Source of the DNA: Nonomuraea jiangxiensis | GTDB lineage: Bacteria > Actinomycetota > Actinomycetes > Streptosporangiales > Streptosporangiaceae | Direction of reading: 5' to 3' | DNA: 64,000 bases | NCBI RefSeq assembly: GCF_900099965.1 | Contig: NZ_FNDJ01000002.1 | Span: 124,001-188,000, forward strand | Part shown: in pieces, positions 17,188 to 25,943 of the stretch | Position numbering within the stretch: position 1 is the stretch's first letter | Layout of the letters: each line of letters starts with the position of its first letter | The notes under the pieces: generated by a model | Told to the model about the DNA's origin: nothing | What the model saw: only the letters and a program-made list of their open reading frames with translations | Database searches by the model: none | Made by a program: the position numbers and the translations under genes

Positions 17188-17901
17188 TCACGCCGGAGAG
17201 GTGTCCCAGTCGAAGGGGACGCCGAAGGTCTCATGAAGGCCGGTACGTCCCGCCTCGGTGAGGTGCACGACGCGCCGGGCCCGGCCCCTGCGCAGCCAGT
17301 CCAGGACGAACAGCCGCCGCGCCAGTGCCGCGCCGAGCGCGCCGGCGAGGTGGTGGCGATTCTCGGCCCAGTCGACGCAGTAGCGGATCGCGGGCCGCCG
17401 CCGGGAGAACTCCTCGGCCTCGACGCCGAAGCCGCCCAGCGTACCGAGCCCGGCGGGGGTGATCCGGTAGCCGCCGCCGGCGCTGGCGAGCACGCCGCCG
17501 CCCACCAGCGCGGCGAGCAGGGCGACGCCGAGCTGCCCGGCCAGGTGGTCGTAGCAGAGCCGGGCACGTAGCAGCGCCTGGGCGCGCACGCTGTCGCTCA
17601 GCGACCGGACGGGCAGCGGCCGGGCGATGCGGGCCAGCTCCTCCAGTGCCCGCGCCACGTCGGTGCTGGCCAGGCGGTAGTAGCGGTGCCGGCCGTCGTG
17701 CTCGACGGTGAGCAGCTTGGCCTCCCGCAGCCGGGCCAGGTGGCCGCTGATAGTGGACACGCTCACGCCCGCCTCGGCGGCCAGCGCGCTGGCCGGCAGC
17801 ACGCCGCCGTCGGCGAGCGCGCGCAGCACCCTCGCGCGTGAGGGGTCGCCGATAGCCGCCGCGACCTCGGCGATGTCCGTTTCTGTGGCGTGCTTCCACA
17901 T
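17188..17901 (-). CDS. ArsR-type winged-helix transcriptional regulator
   Basis: The 237-residue product has an ArsR-like helix-turn-helix in its first 100 residues (IAEVAAAIGDPSRARVLRALADG, VSVSTISGHLARLREAKLLTV, HDGRHRYYRL). A longer helical C-terminal domain of about 130 residues has no obvious metal-binding cysteines. ATG 17901 was chosen because the family starts just before the ETDIAEVAAAIGDP block. It diverges from the DHA2 exporter gene at 18066 and probably controls it; several ArsR/DHA2 pairs are arranged like this. Confidence 0.85.
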   Translation of the reverse strand: MWKHATETDIAEVAAAIGDPSRARVLRALADGGVLPASALAAEAGVSVSTISGHLARLREAKLLTVEHDGRHRYYRLASTDVARALEELARIARPLPVRSLSDSVRAQALLRARLCYDHLAGQLGVALLAALVGGGVLASAGGGYRITPAGLGTLGGFGVEAEEFSRRRPAIRYCVDWAENRHHLAGALGAALARRLFVLDWLRRGRARRVVHLTEAGRTGLHETFGVPFDWDTSPA

Positions 17902-18065
17902 ACCGTTCAGCTTAGGCCGGTGACATTTCAGCCGGCGCCGAAGCATGCCCGCCGCCGAGGTGCCGCCGTCCTACCGCGCCTCAGGACGGCGGAACCTCGG
18001 GGGTCCGCTCGCGGGACGGCGACACTTCGGCGTTCACCGTAGTCATCGCGCACCAGGCTGAAGGC

Positions 18066-19474
18066 ATGACTGTTACCGCACTTCGCCGCACCTGCGGCAC
18101 GCTGCCGCTGGTCGCGCTCTGCCTGGGATATTTCCTGGTCATCCTGGACGTCACGGTGGTCACCGTGGCGATCCCGGTGATCGGCGCCGACCTGCGTACC
18201 GATCTGACGATCCTGCAGTGGATCGTGGACGGGTACACGCTCACGTTCGCCGGGCTGCTGCTGATGTGCGGCGGGCTCGGTGACCGGCTCGGCGGCAAGC
18301 CGGTGTTCCTGGCGGGGCTGGCGGTGTTCACGGTCGCGTCGGCGGGTTGCGGGCTGGCGCCGTCCGCCGGTGCGCTGGTCGCCGCCCGGCTGGTGCAGGG
18401 CGCGGGCGCCGCGATGATGGTGCCGGCCTCACTCGCGCTGCTGCGCAACGCCTATCCGGACCATGAGGCGCGGGCGCGCGCGTTCGGGGTGTGGGGCATG
18501 GTCGCGGGGCTCGCCGCCGCCGCGGGGCCGGTGCTCGGCGGGCTGCTGGTGGCCGGGGCCGGATGGCGTTCGGTGTTCTTCGTCAACCTCCCGTTCGGCG
18601 TCCTGGGCTTCGTCCTGACCGCACGGTACGTTCCCGCGCCCGCGCGGTCCGGCCGCCGGACCGGGCTGGACGTCGTCGCCCAGGTGACGGGCGCCCTGTG
18701 CCTGGGCGGGCTGACCTGGGCGTTGATCGAAGCCGGGGAGCACGGCTGGGCCTCTCCCCTGACGCTGGGCGGTTTCGGGCTGTCCGCGGTGGCGCTGCCG
18801 GCCTTCCTGCTGCTCGAACGCAGGGCGCGGGCGCCGATGGTGCCGCTGGAGCTGTTCGGGGAGCGGCGCTTCTCCGCGTCGGCGGTCGTCGGCGTGCTCC
18901 TCAACCTGGGGTTCTACGGGATGCTGTTCGTCGTGCCGCTGTCCTTCCAGCAGGTGTGGGGGCTGGGCGCGCTGGCGACCGGGCTGGCCATGTTGCCGAT
19001 GGCCTTGATGCCGTTTTTCGCCTCGCCGCTCGGCGGACGGGTGGCCGCGCGGAGGGGGCGCACGTGCCTATGACGTACGGGCTGGTCATCGGCGGGGTCG
19101 GGTTGCTGGCGTGGTTGTCGGCGGGGCAGGACTCCAGCTATGGGGCGCTGGTCGTGCCGATGGTGCTCACCGGGTTCGGCATCGGCTTCACGATGCCCGC
19201 GGCCACGGCGGCGATCATGGAGGCGTCGCCGGCCGAGCTGGGCGGGGTGGCGTCGGCGGTCTTCAACGCCGCCCGTCAGACGGGAAGCGCGATCGGCGTC
19301 GCCCTGGTCGGCACGCTCGTCGGGCAGGGCGGCGGGCAGGGCGGCGGGCAGGGCGGCGGCGGTCTGGTGAGTGGCCTGCACGCGCAGGCGGTGATCGGCG
19401 GTGCCGCGTTCCTGGTCGCCGCGGCGCTGACCGTGATCGCTCTTCGGCCGCGCCCGGTGGCCGGAGAAGGGTGA
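18066..19474 (+). pseudogene. DHA2-family MFS drug exporter, frameshifted
   Basis: The first 335 codons encode the N-terminal helices of a DHA2 14-TM exporter, with motifs LDVTVVTVAIPVIG, LQWIVDGYTLTFAGLLLMCG and GDRLGGKPVF. Near 19058 a run of five G appears one G short. Adding one base lets the frame continue as AHVPMTYGLVIGGVGLLAW to a natural end at 19474. A Gly/Gln repeat of 12-bp units (GQGG) sits at 19320-19365. It is either inactivated, a sequencing error, or an unstable homopolymer. Confidence 0.85.
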
Positions 19475-19551
19475 TCAGCTCCTTCAGGACGGTGCGTTGC
19501 TCCGCCGGCATCGTGAACTACGGCGCGCCTTGTTCGTCACCTGCCTGAGCC

Positions 19552-19645
19552 TCAAGGGGCGCCCTCAATGTTCATCCGGGCGGCGATGCCGTCGAGGAGA
19601 CAGGTGAGGCCGAGGTCGAACTGCCATTGCCGGTCGTCCTTACGG
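19552..19645 (-). pseudogene. TetR-family C-terminal fragment
   Basis: About 30 codons on the minus strand (QWQFDLGLTCLLDGIAARMN, then TGA) match the very end of TetR-type ligand-binding domains. The rest of the gene is absent. Confidence 0.45.
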
Positions 19646-19734
19646 GTGGGCGGTCTGCCGCCGCGCGGCCGAGGCGATCCGCCTGCAATAGCTCCCATGT
19701 TCGGTCGTTCCCGGGGCGTTGACGGGCCAGCCTG

Positions 19735-19886
19735 TCAGGTCGCGCTCTGCTGGTCGTGGTCGCGCAGCATGCGCAGGACGGTCGCGGCCGAGGGGTGACG
19801 GCCCTTCTTCTTGCCGCTGGTGATGACGAGCCGGGCGGCGATGTCGCGCAGGCTGAGGTCCTGGGCGCGCAGGTGCAGGGCCATGG
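19735..19886 (-). pseudogene. Serine recombinase C-terminal fragment
   Basis: The minus strand encodes LRAQDLSLRDIAARLVITSG, followed by the basic KKKGRHPSAATVLRMLRDHD, then TGA. This is the helix-turn-helix tail of a large or Tn3-type serine recombinase. The catalytic domain is gone. It is the second such remnant in the window and differs in sequence from the one at 8752. Confidence 0.6.
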
Positions 19887-19895
19887 ACAACGACG

Positions 19896-20309
19896 GTGAT
19901 CGTCTTGGGAGCGGTCCCCGGCCTGGCCGAAGACAGCGCCCGCGACCTGGTCGACACACTCAACGCGATCGACACCGAACCCGACCCGCCAGCAGAGACG
20001 GACGCTGAACAGGCCGGGCGGGCGGCTCGGCACCTGGCCGGGCAGACCCATCTGGTGGTGCAGGCCCGTGACCCGGAGCCGCGGCGCGCGTTCCTGCGGT
20101 GGATCAGCCATGGCCGGTTCGGCCGGCGCCGCGGCTGGCCGAGGATCGAGCGGCTGGACGCGCCGTGGCAGGACACAGTCTCAGCGGAACGGAGCGGCTG
20201 GCGCATGCGCAGCGCCACCCTGAGCGGCGAGTCCGCGTTCCGGTGGACTATCAGCTTTGCCGCCGGTGCCGGCTCGGCTGGGTCGAGCAGGCTCGAACTA
20301 CACCAGTGA
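19896..20309 (+). CDS. Hypothetical protein among remnants
   Basis: An open frame of 137 codons starts at a GTG without a clear binding site. The first 80 residues (DSARDLVDTLNAIDTEPDPP...) have ordinary actinobacterial composition; the last 40 do not. The 5' end abuts the recombinase remnant, and the 3' end runs into a transposase fragment. It may itself be a truncated gene. No family recognised. Confidence 0.3.
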   Translation: MIVLGAVPGLAEDSARDLVDTLNAIDTEPDPPAETDAEQAGRAARHLAGQTHLVVQARDPEPRRAFLRWISHGRFGRRRGWPRIERLDAPWQDTVSAERSGWRMRSATLSGESAFRWTISFAAGAGSAGSSRLELHQ

Positions 20310-20364
20310 CGAGTTCGGGCGCTTCCTGACCGGTCCGGGCATACGCCGCTCGGTCGGCAAAACG
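20293..20364 (+). pseudogene. IS3-type transposase (integrase core) fragment
   Basis: Twenty-four codons read SNYTSDEFGRFLTGPGIRRS followed by VGKT, the conserved block of the rve integrase core in IS3-family OrfB proteins. Nothing else of the element is visible. Confidence 0.5.
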
Positions 20365-20415
20365 GCACAAGCTCACGGCCTGCGCCGATCTCGACGCGTG
20401 ACGCACGGCGTCAGG

Positions 20416-20596
20416 TCACGGAACAGGTCCGCCAAGCTCTCGCACCAGTTGCTCCGCCCGGCGGGTGAAGAGGTGAGCTCCCCGCTCGGCGGACAGCGCA
20501 CGTGCCCGCTCGGCGGCTGCCCGGGCCACCTCGACGTGGGCGCCTTCGACCGTCAGCAACCGGGCCCGCAGCAGGTGCAATTCGGAAAAGTAGTCG
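20416..20596 (-). pseudogene. C-terminal fragment of a TPR-type regulator
   Basis: The minus strand encodes ELHLLRARLLTVEGAHVEVA and GAHLFTRRAEQLVRELGG before a stop, resembling the last helical repeat of large LuxR/AfsR-like ATPase regulators. The bulk of the gene is missing. It marks the boundary between the decayed region and the intact chromosome to the right. Confidence 0.4.
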
Positions 20597-20623
20597 TCCC
20601 TGCCGGGGCACTAAGGTACTCGT

Positions 20624-21874
20624 GTGAAACAGGTATCGCTCGAGCTGACGGTAGGTCCGGTCGCCCATGGCGGCTGGTGCGTGGCACGACACGAAGGGCG
20701 CGTGGTGTTCGTCCGCCACGCCCTGCCCGGCGAACGCGTCATCGCCGACGTCACCGAGGAGACCACCCGGTTCCTGCGGGCCGACGCCGTGGAGATCCTT
20801 GAGGCCTCGCCCGACCGGGTCGTCCCGCCCTGCCCGTACGCGGGGCCGGGCCGCTGCGGCGGCTGCGACTGGCAGCACGCCACCCTGGAGGCGCAGCGGC
20901 GGCTCAAGGCGCAGGTCGTGGCCGAGCAGCTGCAGCGGCTCGCGGGCATCGAGCGCGAAATAGTGGTGGAGGAGGTGCCGGGCGCCAAGGACGGGCTCGG
21001 CTGGCGCACCCGGGTGCAGTTCGCCGCCCGGCCGGATGGCGAGCTGGGCTTCCGCCGGCACCGCTCGCACGAGATCGAGGTCGTGGACGCCTGCCTGATC
21101 GCCCACCCCGAGGTGGAGGCGGTCGGGGCGGAGGAGCACACCTGGCCGGGAGCGGCCGGCATCGAGGTCATCGCCGCCTCGGACGGCGGCCGGGCCGTGG
21201 TGGTATCCCCCCGGCCCCGGCGCAGCGTCGCCGTGCCCGACCTCGACGCGCCCGCCTCGATCCTGCTCGACCAGGGCAAGGGCCGTACAGTGCCGCGACG
21301 CGGCTCCGGCGTGCTGCACGAGCGGGTGGGCGACCGGGAGTTCCGGGTGGCGGGCAGCGGGTTCTGGCAGGTGCACCCGGGCGCGGCAGAGACGCTGCTG
21401 GACGCGGTGCTGGCCTACGCCGCGCCGGAGCCGGGGGAGTGGGCGCTCGACCTCTACTGCGGGGTGGGCCTGTTCGCGGCCGGCCTGGCGGAGGCCGTGG
21501 GGCCGTCCGGCGCGGTGTTCGGGCTGGAGTCGGAGGCGGCCGCCGTCCGCGACGCCCGCGCCAACCTGAGCGACCTGCCGCAGGCCCGGGTGGAGCGGGG
21601 GCGGGTGGAGGAGGCCCTGGACCGCTTTGAGATCGACCGGGCCGACGTGGTCGTGGTGGACCCGCCGCGGGCGGGGCTGGGGCGCGACGTGGTGAACCGG
21701 ATCGCCGCGCTGGACGCCCTGCGCATCGTGTACGTCTCCTGCGACCCCGCCACCCTCGCCCGCGACCTGGCCTGGCTGGCCGAGCGCGGCTACCCCCTGG
21801 CCGACCTGCGCGCCTTCGACGCCTTCCCCATGACGCATCACGTGGAGTGCGTGGCCCTGCTGGTCAAGGAGTGA
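20624..21874 (+). CDS. RNA (uracil-C5)-methyltransferase, TrmA/RlmCD family
   Basis: The 416-residue enzyme transfers a methyl group from SAM to C5 of a uridine in tRNA or 23S rRNA. It has an N-terminal TRAM domain (VGPVAHGGWCVARHEGRVVFV) and a 4Fe-4S cysteine cluster (CPYAGPGRCGGCDWQH). The SAM motif is LDLYCGVGLFA, followed by DPPRAGLG and the catalytic cysteine in YVSCDPATLARD. All key residues are present. The start is GTG 20624. Which uridine is modified cannot be told from sequence. It stands alone. Confidence 0.92.
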   Translation: MKQVSLELTVGPVAHGGWCVARHEGRVVFVRHALPGERVIADVTEETTRFLRADAVEILEASPDRVVPPCPYAGPGRCGGCDWQHATLEAQRRLKAQVVAEQLQRLAGIEREIVVEEVPGAKDGLGWRTRVQFAARPDGELGFRRHRSHEIEVVDACLIAHPEVEAVGAEEHTWPGAAGIEVIAASDGGRAVVVSPRPRRSVAVPDLDAPASILLDQGKGRTVPRRGSGVLHERVGDREFRVAGSGFWQVHPGAAETLLDAVLAYAAPEPGEWALDLYCGVGLFAAGLAEAVGPSGAVFGLESEAAAVRDARANLSDLPQARVERGRVEEALDRFEIDRADVVVVDPPRAGLGRDVVNRIAALDALRIVYVSCDPATLARDLAWLAERGYPLADLRAFDAFPMTHHVECVALLVKE

Positions 21875-22092
21875 TCCTGCTCCCGCGGCGATGATCCTGG
21901 CCTCGTCGCGGCGGCCTGCTCCGGGACCGAAGGCCCGATTTCGGACGCCCCGTCACCGAACCGGTGGCGGGGCGTCTGCGTACCCACGAGCAGACGTTCG
22001 CTTCGGGAGGTTGCCGGCTCGAGATTTCGGTCACGGACGAGTGGCCGGGGGCGGGACGCCTGGACGTCGCTCGCAACTGGAGGAATCCCCCT

Positions 22093-22926
22093 ATGCGTAG
22101 ACCCCTTGGGGTGCTCGCCGGACTCGTGAGCCTGGCGGCCATATTCACGCCGCTCAGCCCCTCGCAGGCCGAGACGGCCACCGCGGCCCCGGCGGCCCTG
22201 GCGGCCGCGTGCCGCGTGAGCGTGGCCAAGCCTCGTCTCAGCACCGCACTCAAGATCCAGTCGTTCGCCGTGCGCCGCGGCTGCTCAGGTCCCGCCTTGC
22301 TGCGCATCCGCATCAAGCGTGCCGTGCCCGGCGGCGATCCGGTCGTCAAGAGCGGCGCCACCAGGAAGGGCCGCATCACCCTGGCCGTGCCGTGCCGCCG
22401 CGGCACCTACTACGCGGTCGCCACCGACTACCGCGGCCACACCGCCAAGTCCAAGCCCGTCAAGCTGACCTGCTCTCCCAGCCGCAGCACTCCCAGCCCC
22501 ACCCCGAGCACGCCACCGCCCGCCTCGGCCACCGTGGGCACGGCGGAGGAGAACGAGGTCGTCAGGCTGACCAACGCCGAACGGGCCAGGGGCGGCTGCG
22601 GGGCGCTCGGGCACGACCCCCAGCTCCGGGCCGCCGCCGCCGGCCACTCCACCGACATGGCCAGGAACGGCTTCTTCGACCACGACTCGCAGGACGGCCG
22701 CGGCTTCCTGGACCGCATCAGGGCGGCCGGGTTCACCGGCGGCACGAGCTGGGCGGAGAACATCGCCGCCGGCCAGCCCACCCCCGCCGCCGTGGTGCAG
22801 GCCTGGATGAACAGCCCCGGCCACCGGACCAACATCATGAACTGCCGGTTCACCCTGATCGGGGTCGGCGCCGTCAAGGACTCCACCGGCCGGATCTACT
22901 GGACGCAGGACTTCGCCGCCCGCTAG
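22093..22926 (+). CDS. Secreted CAP/SCP-domain protein
   Basis: The 277-residue protein has a Sec signal peptide (RRPLGVLAGLVSLAAIF...SPSQA), an N-terminal Cys-containing beta module and a Ser/Thr/Pro linker. A C-terminal CAP domain of about 125 residues has LTNAERARGGCGALGHDP, AAAGHSTDMARNGFFDHDSQ, AENIAAGQ and SPGHRTNIMNCRF. The His and Glu residues of the CAP cavity are present. It is exported to the wall or medium; the role of bacterial CAP proteins is mostly unknown. GGAGGA precedes ATG 22093. Confidence 0.9.
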   Translation: MRRPLGVLAGLVSLAAIFTPLSPSQAETATAAPAALAAACRVSVAKPRLSTALKIQSFAVRRGCSGPALLRIRIKRAVPGGDPVVKSGATRKGRITLAVPCRRGTYYAVATDYRGHTAKSKPVKLTCSPSRSTPSPTPSTPPPASATVGTAEENEVVRLTNAERARGGCGALGHDPQLRAAAAGHSTDMARNGFFDHDSQDGRGFLDRIRAAGFTGGTSWAENIAAGQPTPAAVVQAWMNSPGHRTNIMNCRFTLIGVGAVKDSTGRIYWTQDFAAR

Positions 22927-22940
22927 CCCGGTAGGCCCGG

Positions 22941-23438
22941 TCAGCTCAGGGACGCGCGCAGGCGGCGCAGCTCGTCGGCGATGGCGGCCAGGGTCCAGTG
23001 GGCGTTCAGCCCGCTGGGATTGGGCAGCACCCAGACCCTGGCCCCGCCCACCGTCTCGGCCTGCGCCCCGATGCGGGACCTGGGCCGGCCGAAGGCGGTG
23101 CGGTAGGCGGAGATGCCCAGCACCGCGAGCACCGCGGGACCGGCCGCCGCCACCTTCGTGGTCAGCGCGGCGGCGCCCTCGGCCAGCTCCTGCCTGGTCA
23201 GCTCCGACGCCTTCGCGCTCGCGCGGGGCACGATGTTGGTGATCCCCAGCCCGTACGAGGGCAGCAGGTGCTGCTCGGCGGGCGCCAGCCGCCGCGGCGT
23301 GAAGCCGGACAGGTGCAGCGCGGGCCAGAACCGGTTGCCCGGCCGGGCGAAGTGGTGGCCGGTGGCCTCGGACACGAGGCCCGGGTTGATGCCGCAGAAC
23401 AGCACGTCCAGCGAGGGGCCGAGGACGTCGTCTATCAC
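22941..23438 (-). CDS. mug: G/U mismatch-specific uracil-DNA glycosylase (Mug/TDG family)
   Basis: The 165-residue product is the usual size for Mug and shows its two signature motifs: FCGINPG, with the catalytic Asn, near residue 15, and LPNPSGLNAHW near residue 140. It removes uracil or ethenocytosine opposite guanine in base-excision repair. The start is GTG 23438. It ends convergently, 14 bases after the CAP gene, and is separated by 36 bases from the Pnkp stop upstream on the same strand. Confidence 0.9.
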   Translation of the reverse strand: MIDDVLGPSLDVLFCGINPGLVSEATGHHFARPGNRFWPALHLSGFTPRRLAPAEQHLLPSYGLGITNIVPRASAKASELTRQELAEGAAALTTKVAAAGPAVLAVLGISAYRTAFGRPRSRIGAQAETVGGARVWVLPNPSGLNAHWTLAAIADELRRLRASLS

Positions 23439-23474
23439 ACCGGCGAGATTAGCCCATCTCCGCGCCGGCCCTGC

Positions 23475-25943
23475 CTAGAGGCGCGGATCGACCGGCTCGG
23501 ACTCCAGCGCCAGGACGGCGAAGACCGGCTCGTGCACCCGCCAGCTCGCCTCGCCCTCCGCCAGCCGCGACAGCGCCTCCAGGCCGAGCGCGTATTCGCG
23601 CAGCGCCAGCGAGCGCTTCTTGCCCAGGAAGCGCCGGCGCAGCACGTCGAGGGACTCGGTGTAGTCGGGGCCGTAGATGATGCGCAGGTATTCGCGGCCC
23701 CGCACCTTGACCCCCGGCTGCACCCGGCCGGGCTGGTAGGCGGCGGGCTTGACCACCATGCCCTCGCCGCCCGCCGCCGTCATGGCCTCCCACCACGCGG
23801 TCGCCTCCGCCCGGGACTCCGGCGAGTCGAGCGTGACGAAGACGTGTTCGGTTCTGGTGATCAGCGGCGAGTCCAGCAGCGCCAGCGTGGACAGATGCCA
23901 GGCGTGCGGCTCCACCGCCGTGGCCCGCCCCTCGCAGGCCAGGACCTGGAACGGCGCCAGCCTGATCCCGTCGAGGCCGTCAACAGGCCAGCAGTATCGT
24001 GCGTAAGCGTCGCGGAACAGGGCAGCGTTATCGGCGCGGCGCCGGGTGCGGGTCATCAGCTCGCCCACATCCAGTCCGCGCCCGGCCGCCGCCGCCAGCG
24101 CCGCTACCGCCTCGGGCAGCGCGGCGCGGGCGGCGGCCCCGACGGAGGCGTACTGCGACCTGATCAGCTCGCCCGCCTTCGCCGACCACGGCAGCAGCTC
24201 GCAGTCGAGCACCACCCAGTCGGAGCCGAGCGCGGCCCACAGCGGCTCGCACGCCTCGCGCAGCCGTTCGACCAGCGGCGCGGTGTCGGCGAAGAACGGC
24301 CGCCCCGTACGCGTGTAGACCACGCCGGTGCCGCCGTCCGTCACGCCGAACCTGTCCGCCGCCACCTCGGGCGTCCTGGCCAGCACGGCGACCGCCCGCG
24401 ACCCCATGTGCTTCTCCTCGCACACGACCTCGCGCACCCCCGCGGCGGCGAACTCCTCGAACGCCTCGTGCGGGTGCTCCAGGTAGCCGTCGAGCCGGGA
24501 CGTCTCCGGCGGCGCCATGGTCGGCGGCAGGTAGACCAGCCAGCGCGGGTCCACCGCGAACCGGCTCATGACCTCCAGGGCCGCGGCCGCGTTCTCCTCC
24601 ATGACCTTGACCCTGGGGCCGAACCGGGTCTCGACGTAGCGGGTGCCGGTCACGTCGGTGATGTCGAGCATGCCGGGCTCGTGGCCGTGGCCGAGCGGCT
24701 TGGTGGGCTCGTACCAGACCTTCTCGGCGGGGACCTGGACGATCTGGCGCTCGGGGTAGCGGAGCGCGGTCAGGTGGCCGCCGAACACGCAGCCGGTGTC
24801 CAGGCAGATCGTGTTGTTGACCCACTCGGGCCGGACCGTGGGCGTGTGGCCGTAGACGACCATGGCCCGGCCGCGGTATTCGTCGGCCCACGGGTATCGG
24901 ACCGGCAGGCCGTACTCGTCGGTCTCGCCGGTGGTGTCGCCGTACAGGGCGAAGGCGCGTACGCGGCCGGAGGCGCGGCCGTGGTAGGCCTCCTTGAGCC
25001 CGGCGTGCGCCACGACGAGCCGGCCGCCGTCGAGGCGGTAGTGGCTGAGCAGGCCGTCCATGAACGCCCTGGCCCGGGCCACGAACTCGGGCGGCTGCGC
25101 GGCGAACTGGTCGAGCGACTCCCGCAGGCCGTGCGCGACGTTGACCTTGCGGCCGTTGAGCGCGCGCAGCAGCTTCTGCTCGTGGTTGCCCATCACGCAG
25201 ATCGCGGTGCCCGCCTCGACCATGTCCATCACGAGGCTCAGCACGCCGGGGGAGTCGGGACCGCGGTCCACCAGGTCGCCGACGAACACGGCGGTCCTGC
25301 CCTCGGGGTGCGCGAGCCCCGCCGGACCGCGCCGCCAGCCGAGCCGGTCCAGCAGGGTCTCCAGCTCGGAACGGCAGCCGTGCACGTCGCCGATGATGTC
25401 GAAGGGACCGGTCAGCTCAGTCCTGTCCGACCAGGCCTTCTCGTACGTGATCACCGCGGCGTCGATCTCGTCCACGCCGCGCAGCACGTGCACCCGCCTG
25501 AACCCGTCGCCCGAGATCTTGCCGAGCGAGCGGCGCAGGTCCTTGCGCTGGCGGACCACCACGCCAGGGCCGAAGGTACGGTCGGGCCGGACGGCGTTGC
25601 GCTCGACGGCCAGCTCCTCCGGCACGTCGAGCACGATGGCGTCGGCCAGCACGTCGTGCTTCCTGGCCAGGTCGATCAGGCGGCGGCGGGCGGCGTACTG
25701 GACGTTGGTGGCGTCGACCACCGTGAACAGGCCCCTGGCCAGGCGCACGCCGACGATGTGGTGCAGCAGGTCGAAAGCCGCGGGGGTGGCCGACTGGTCG
25801 TTCTCGTCGTCGGCCACCAGGCCGCGGCAGAAGTCGGAGGAGATGACCTGCGTGGGCTTGAAGTGCCGGGCGGCGAACGTGGACTTGCCGCTGCCCGACA
25901 CGCCCACGAGCACCACGAGGGACAGCTCAGGAACGCTGATCAC
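23475..25943 (-). CDS. pnkp: Polynucleotide kinase-phosphatase of the bacterial Pnkp/Hen1 RNA-repair system
   Basis: The 822-residue protein shows the three Pnkp domains. The 5'-kinase has the P-loop GVSGSGKST at residues 14-22. The 2',3'-phosphatase has metallophosphoesterase motifs DIIGDVHGC, GDLVDRGPDS and GNHE, about residues 180-400. The C-terminal adenylyltransferase/ligase domain has its nucleotidyl lysine in EKHMGSRA and EGMVVKP. It heals and prepares broken RNA ends, for example tRNAs cut by ribotoxins; ligation needs Hen1. The GTG start lies 17 bases inside the end of the Hen1 gene, so the two are co-translated. Confidence 0.95.
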   Translation of the reverse strand: MISVPELSLVVLVGVSGSGKSTFAARHFKPTQVISSDFCRGLVADDENDQSATPAAFDLLHHIVGVRLARGLFTVVDATNVQYAARRRLIDLARKHDVLADAIVLDVPEELAVERNAVRPDRTFGPGVVVRQRKDLRRSLGKISGDGFRRVHVLRGVDEIDAAVITYEKAWSDRTELTGPFDIIGDVHGCRSELETLLDRLGWRRGPAGLAHPEGRTAVFVGDLVDRGPDSPGVLSLVMDMVEAGTAICVMGNHEQKLLRALNGRKVNVAHGLRESLDQFAAQPPEFVARARAFMDGLLSHYRLDGGRLVVAHAGLKEAYHGRASGRVRAFALYGDTTGETDEYGLPVRYPWADEYRGRAMVVYGHTPTVRPEWVNNTICLDTGCVFGGHLTALRYPERQIVQVPAEKVWYEPTKPLGHGHEPGMLDITDVTGTRYVETRFGPRVKVMEENAAAALEVMSRFAVDPRWLVYLPPTMAPPETSRLDGYLEHPHEAFEEFAAAGVREVVCEEKHMGSRAVAVLARTPEVAADRFGVTDGGTGVVYTRTGRPFFADTAPLVERLREACEPLWAALGSDWVVLDCELLPWSAKAGELIRSQYASVGAAARAALPEAVAALAAAAGRGLDVGELMTRTRRRADNAALFRDAYARYCWPVDGLDGIRLAPFQVLACEGRATAVEPHAWHLSTLALLDSPLITRTEHVFVTLDSPESRAEATAWWEAMTAAGGEGMVVKPAAYQPGRVQPGVKVRGREYLRIIYGPDYTESLDVLRRRFLGKKRSLALREYALGLEALSRLAEGEASWRVHEPVFAVLALESEPVDPRL

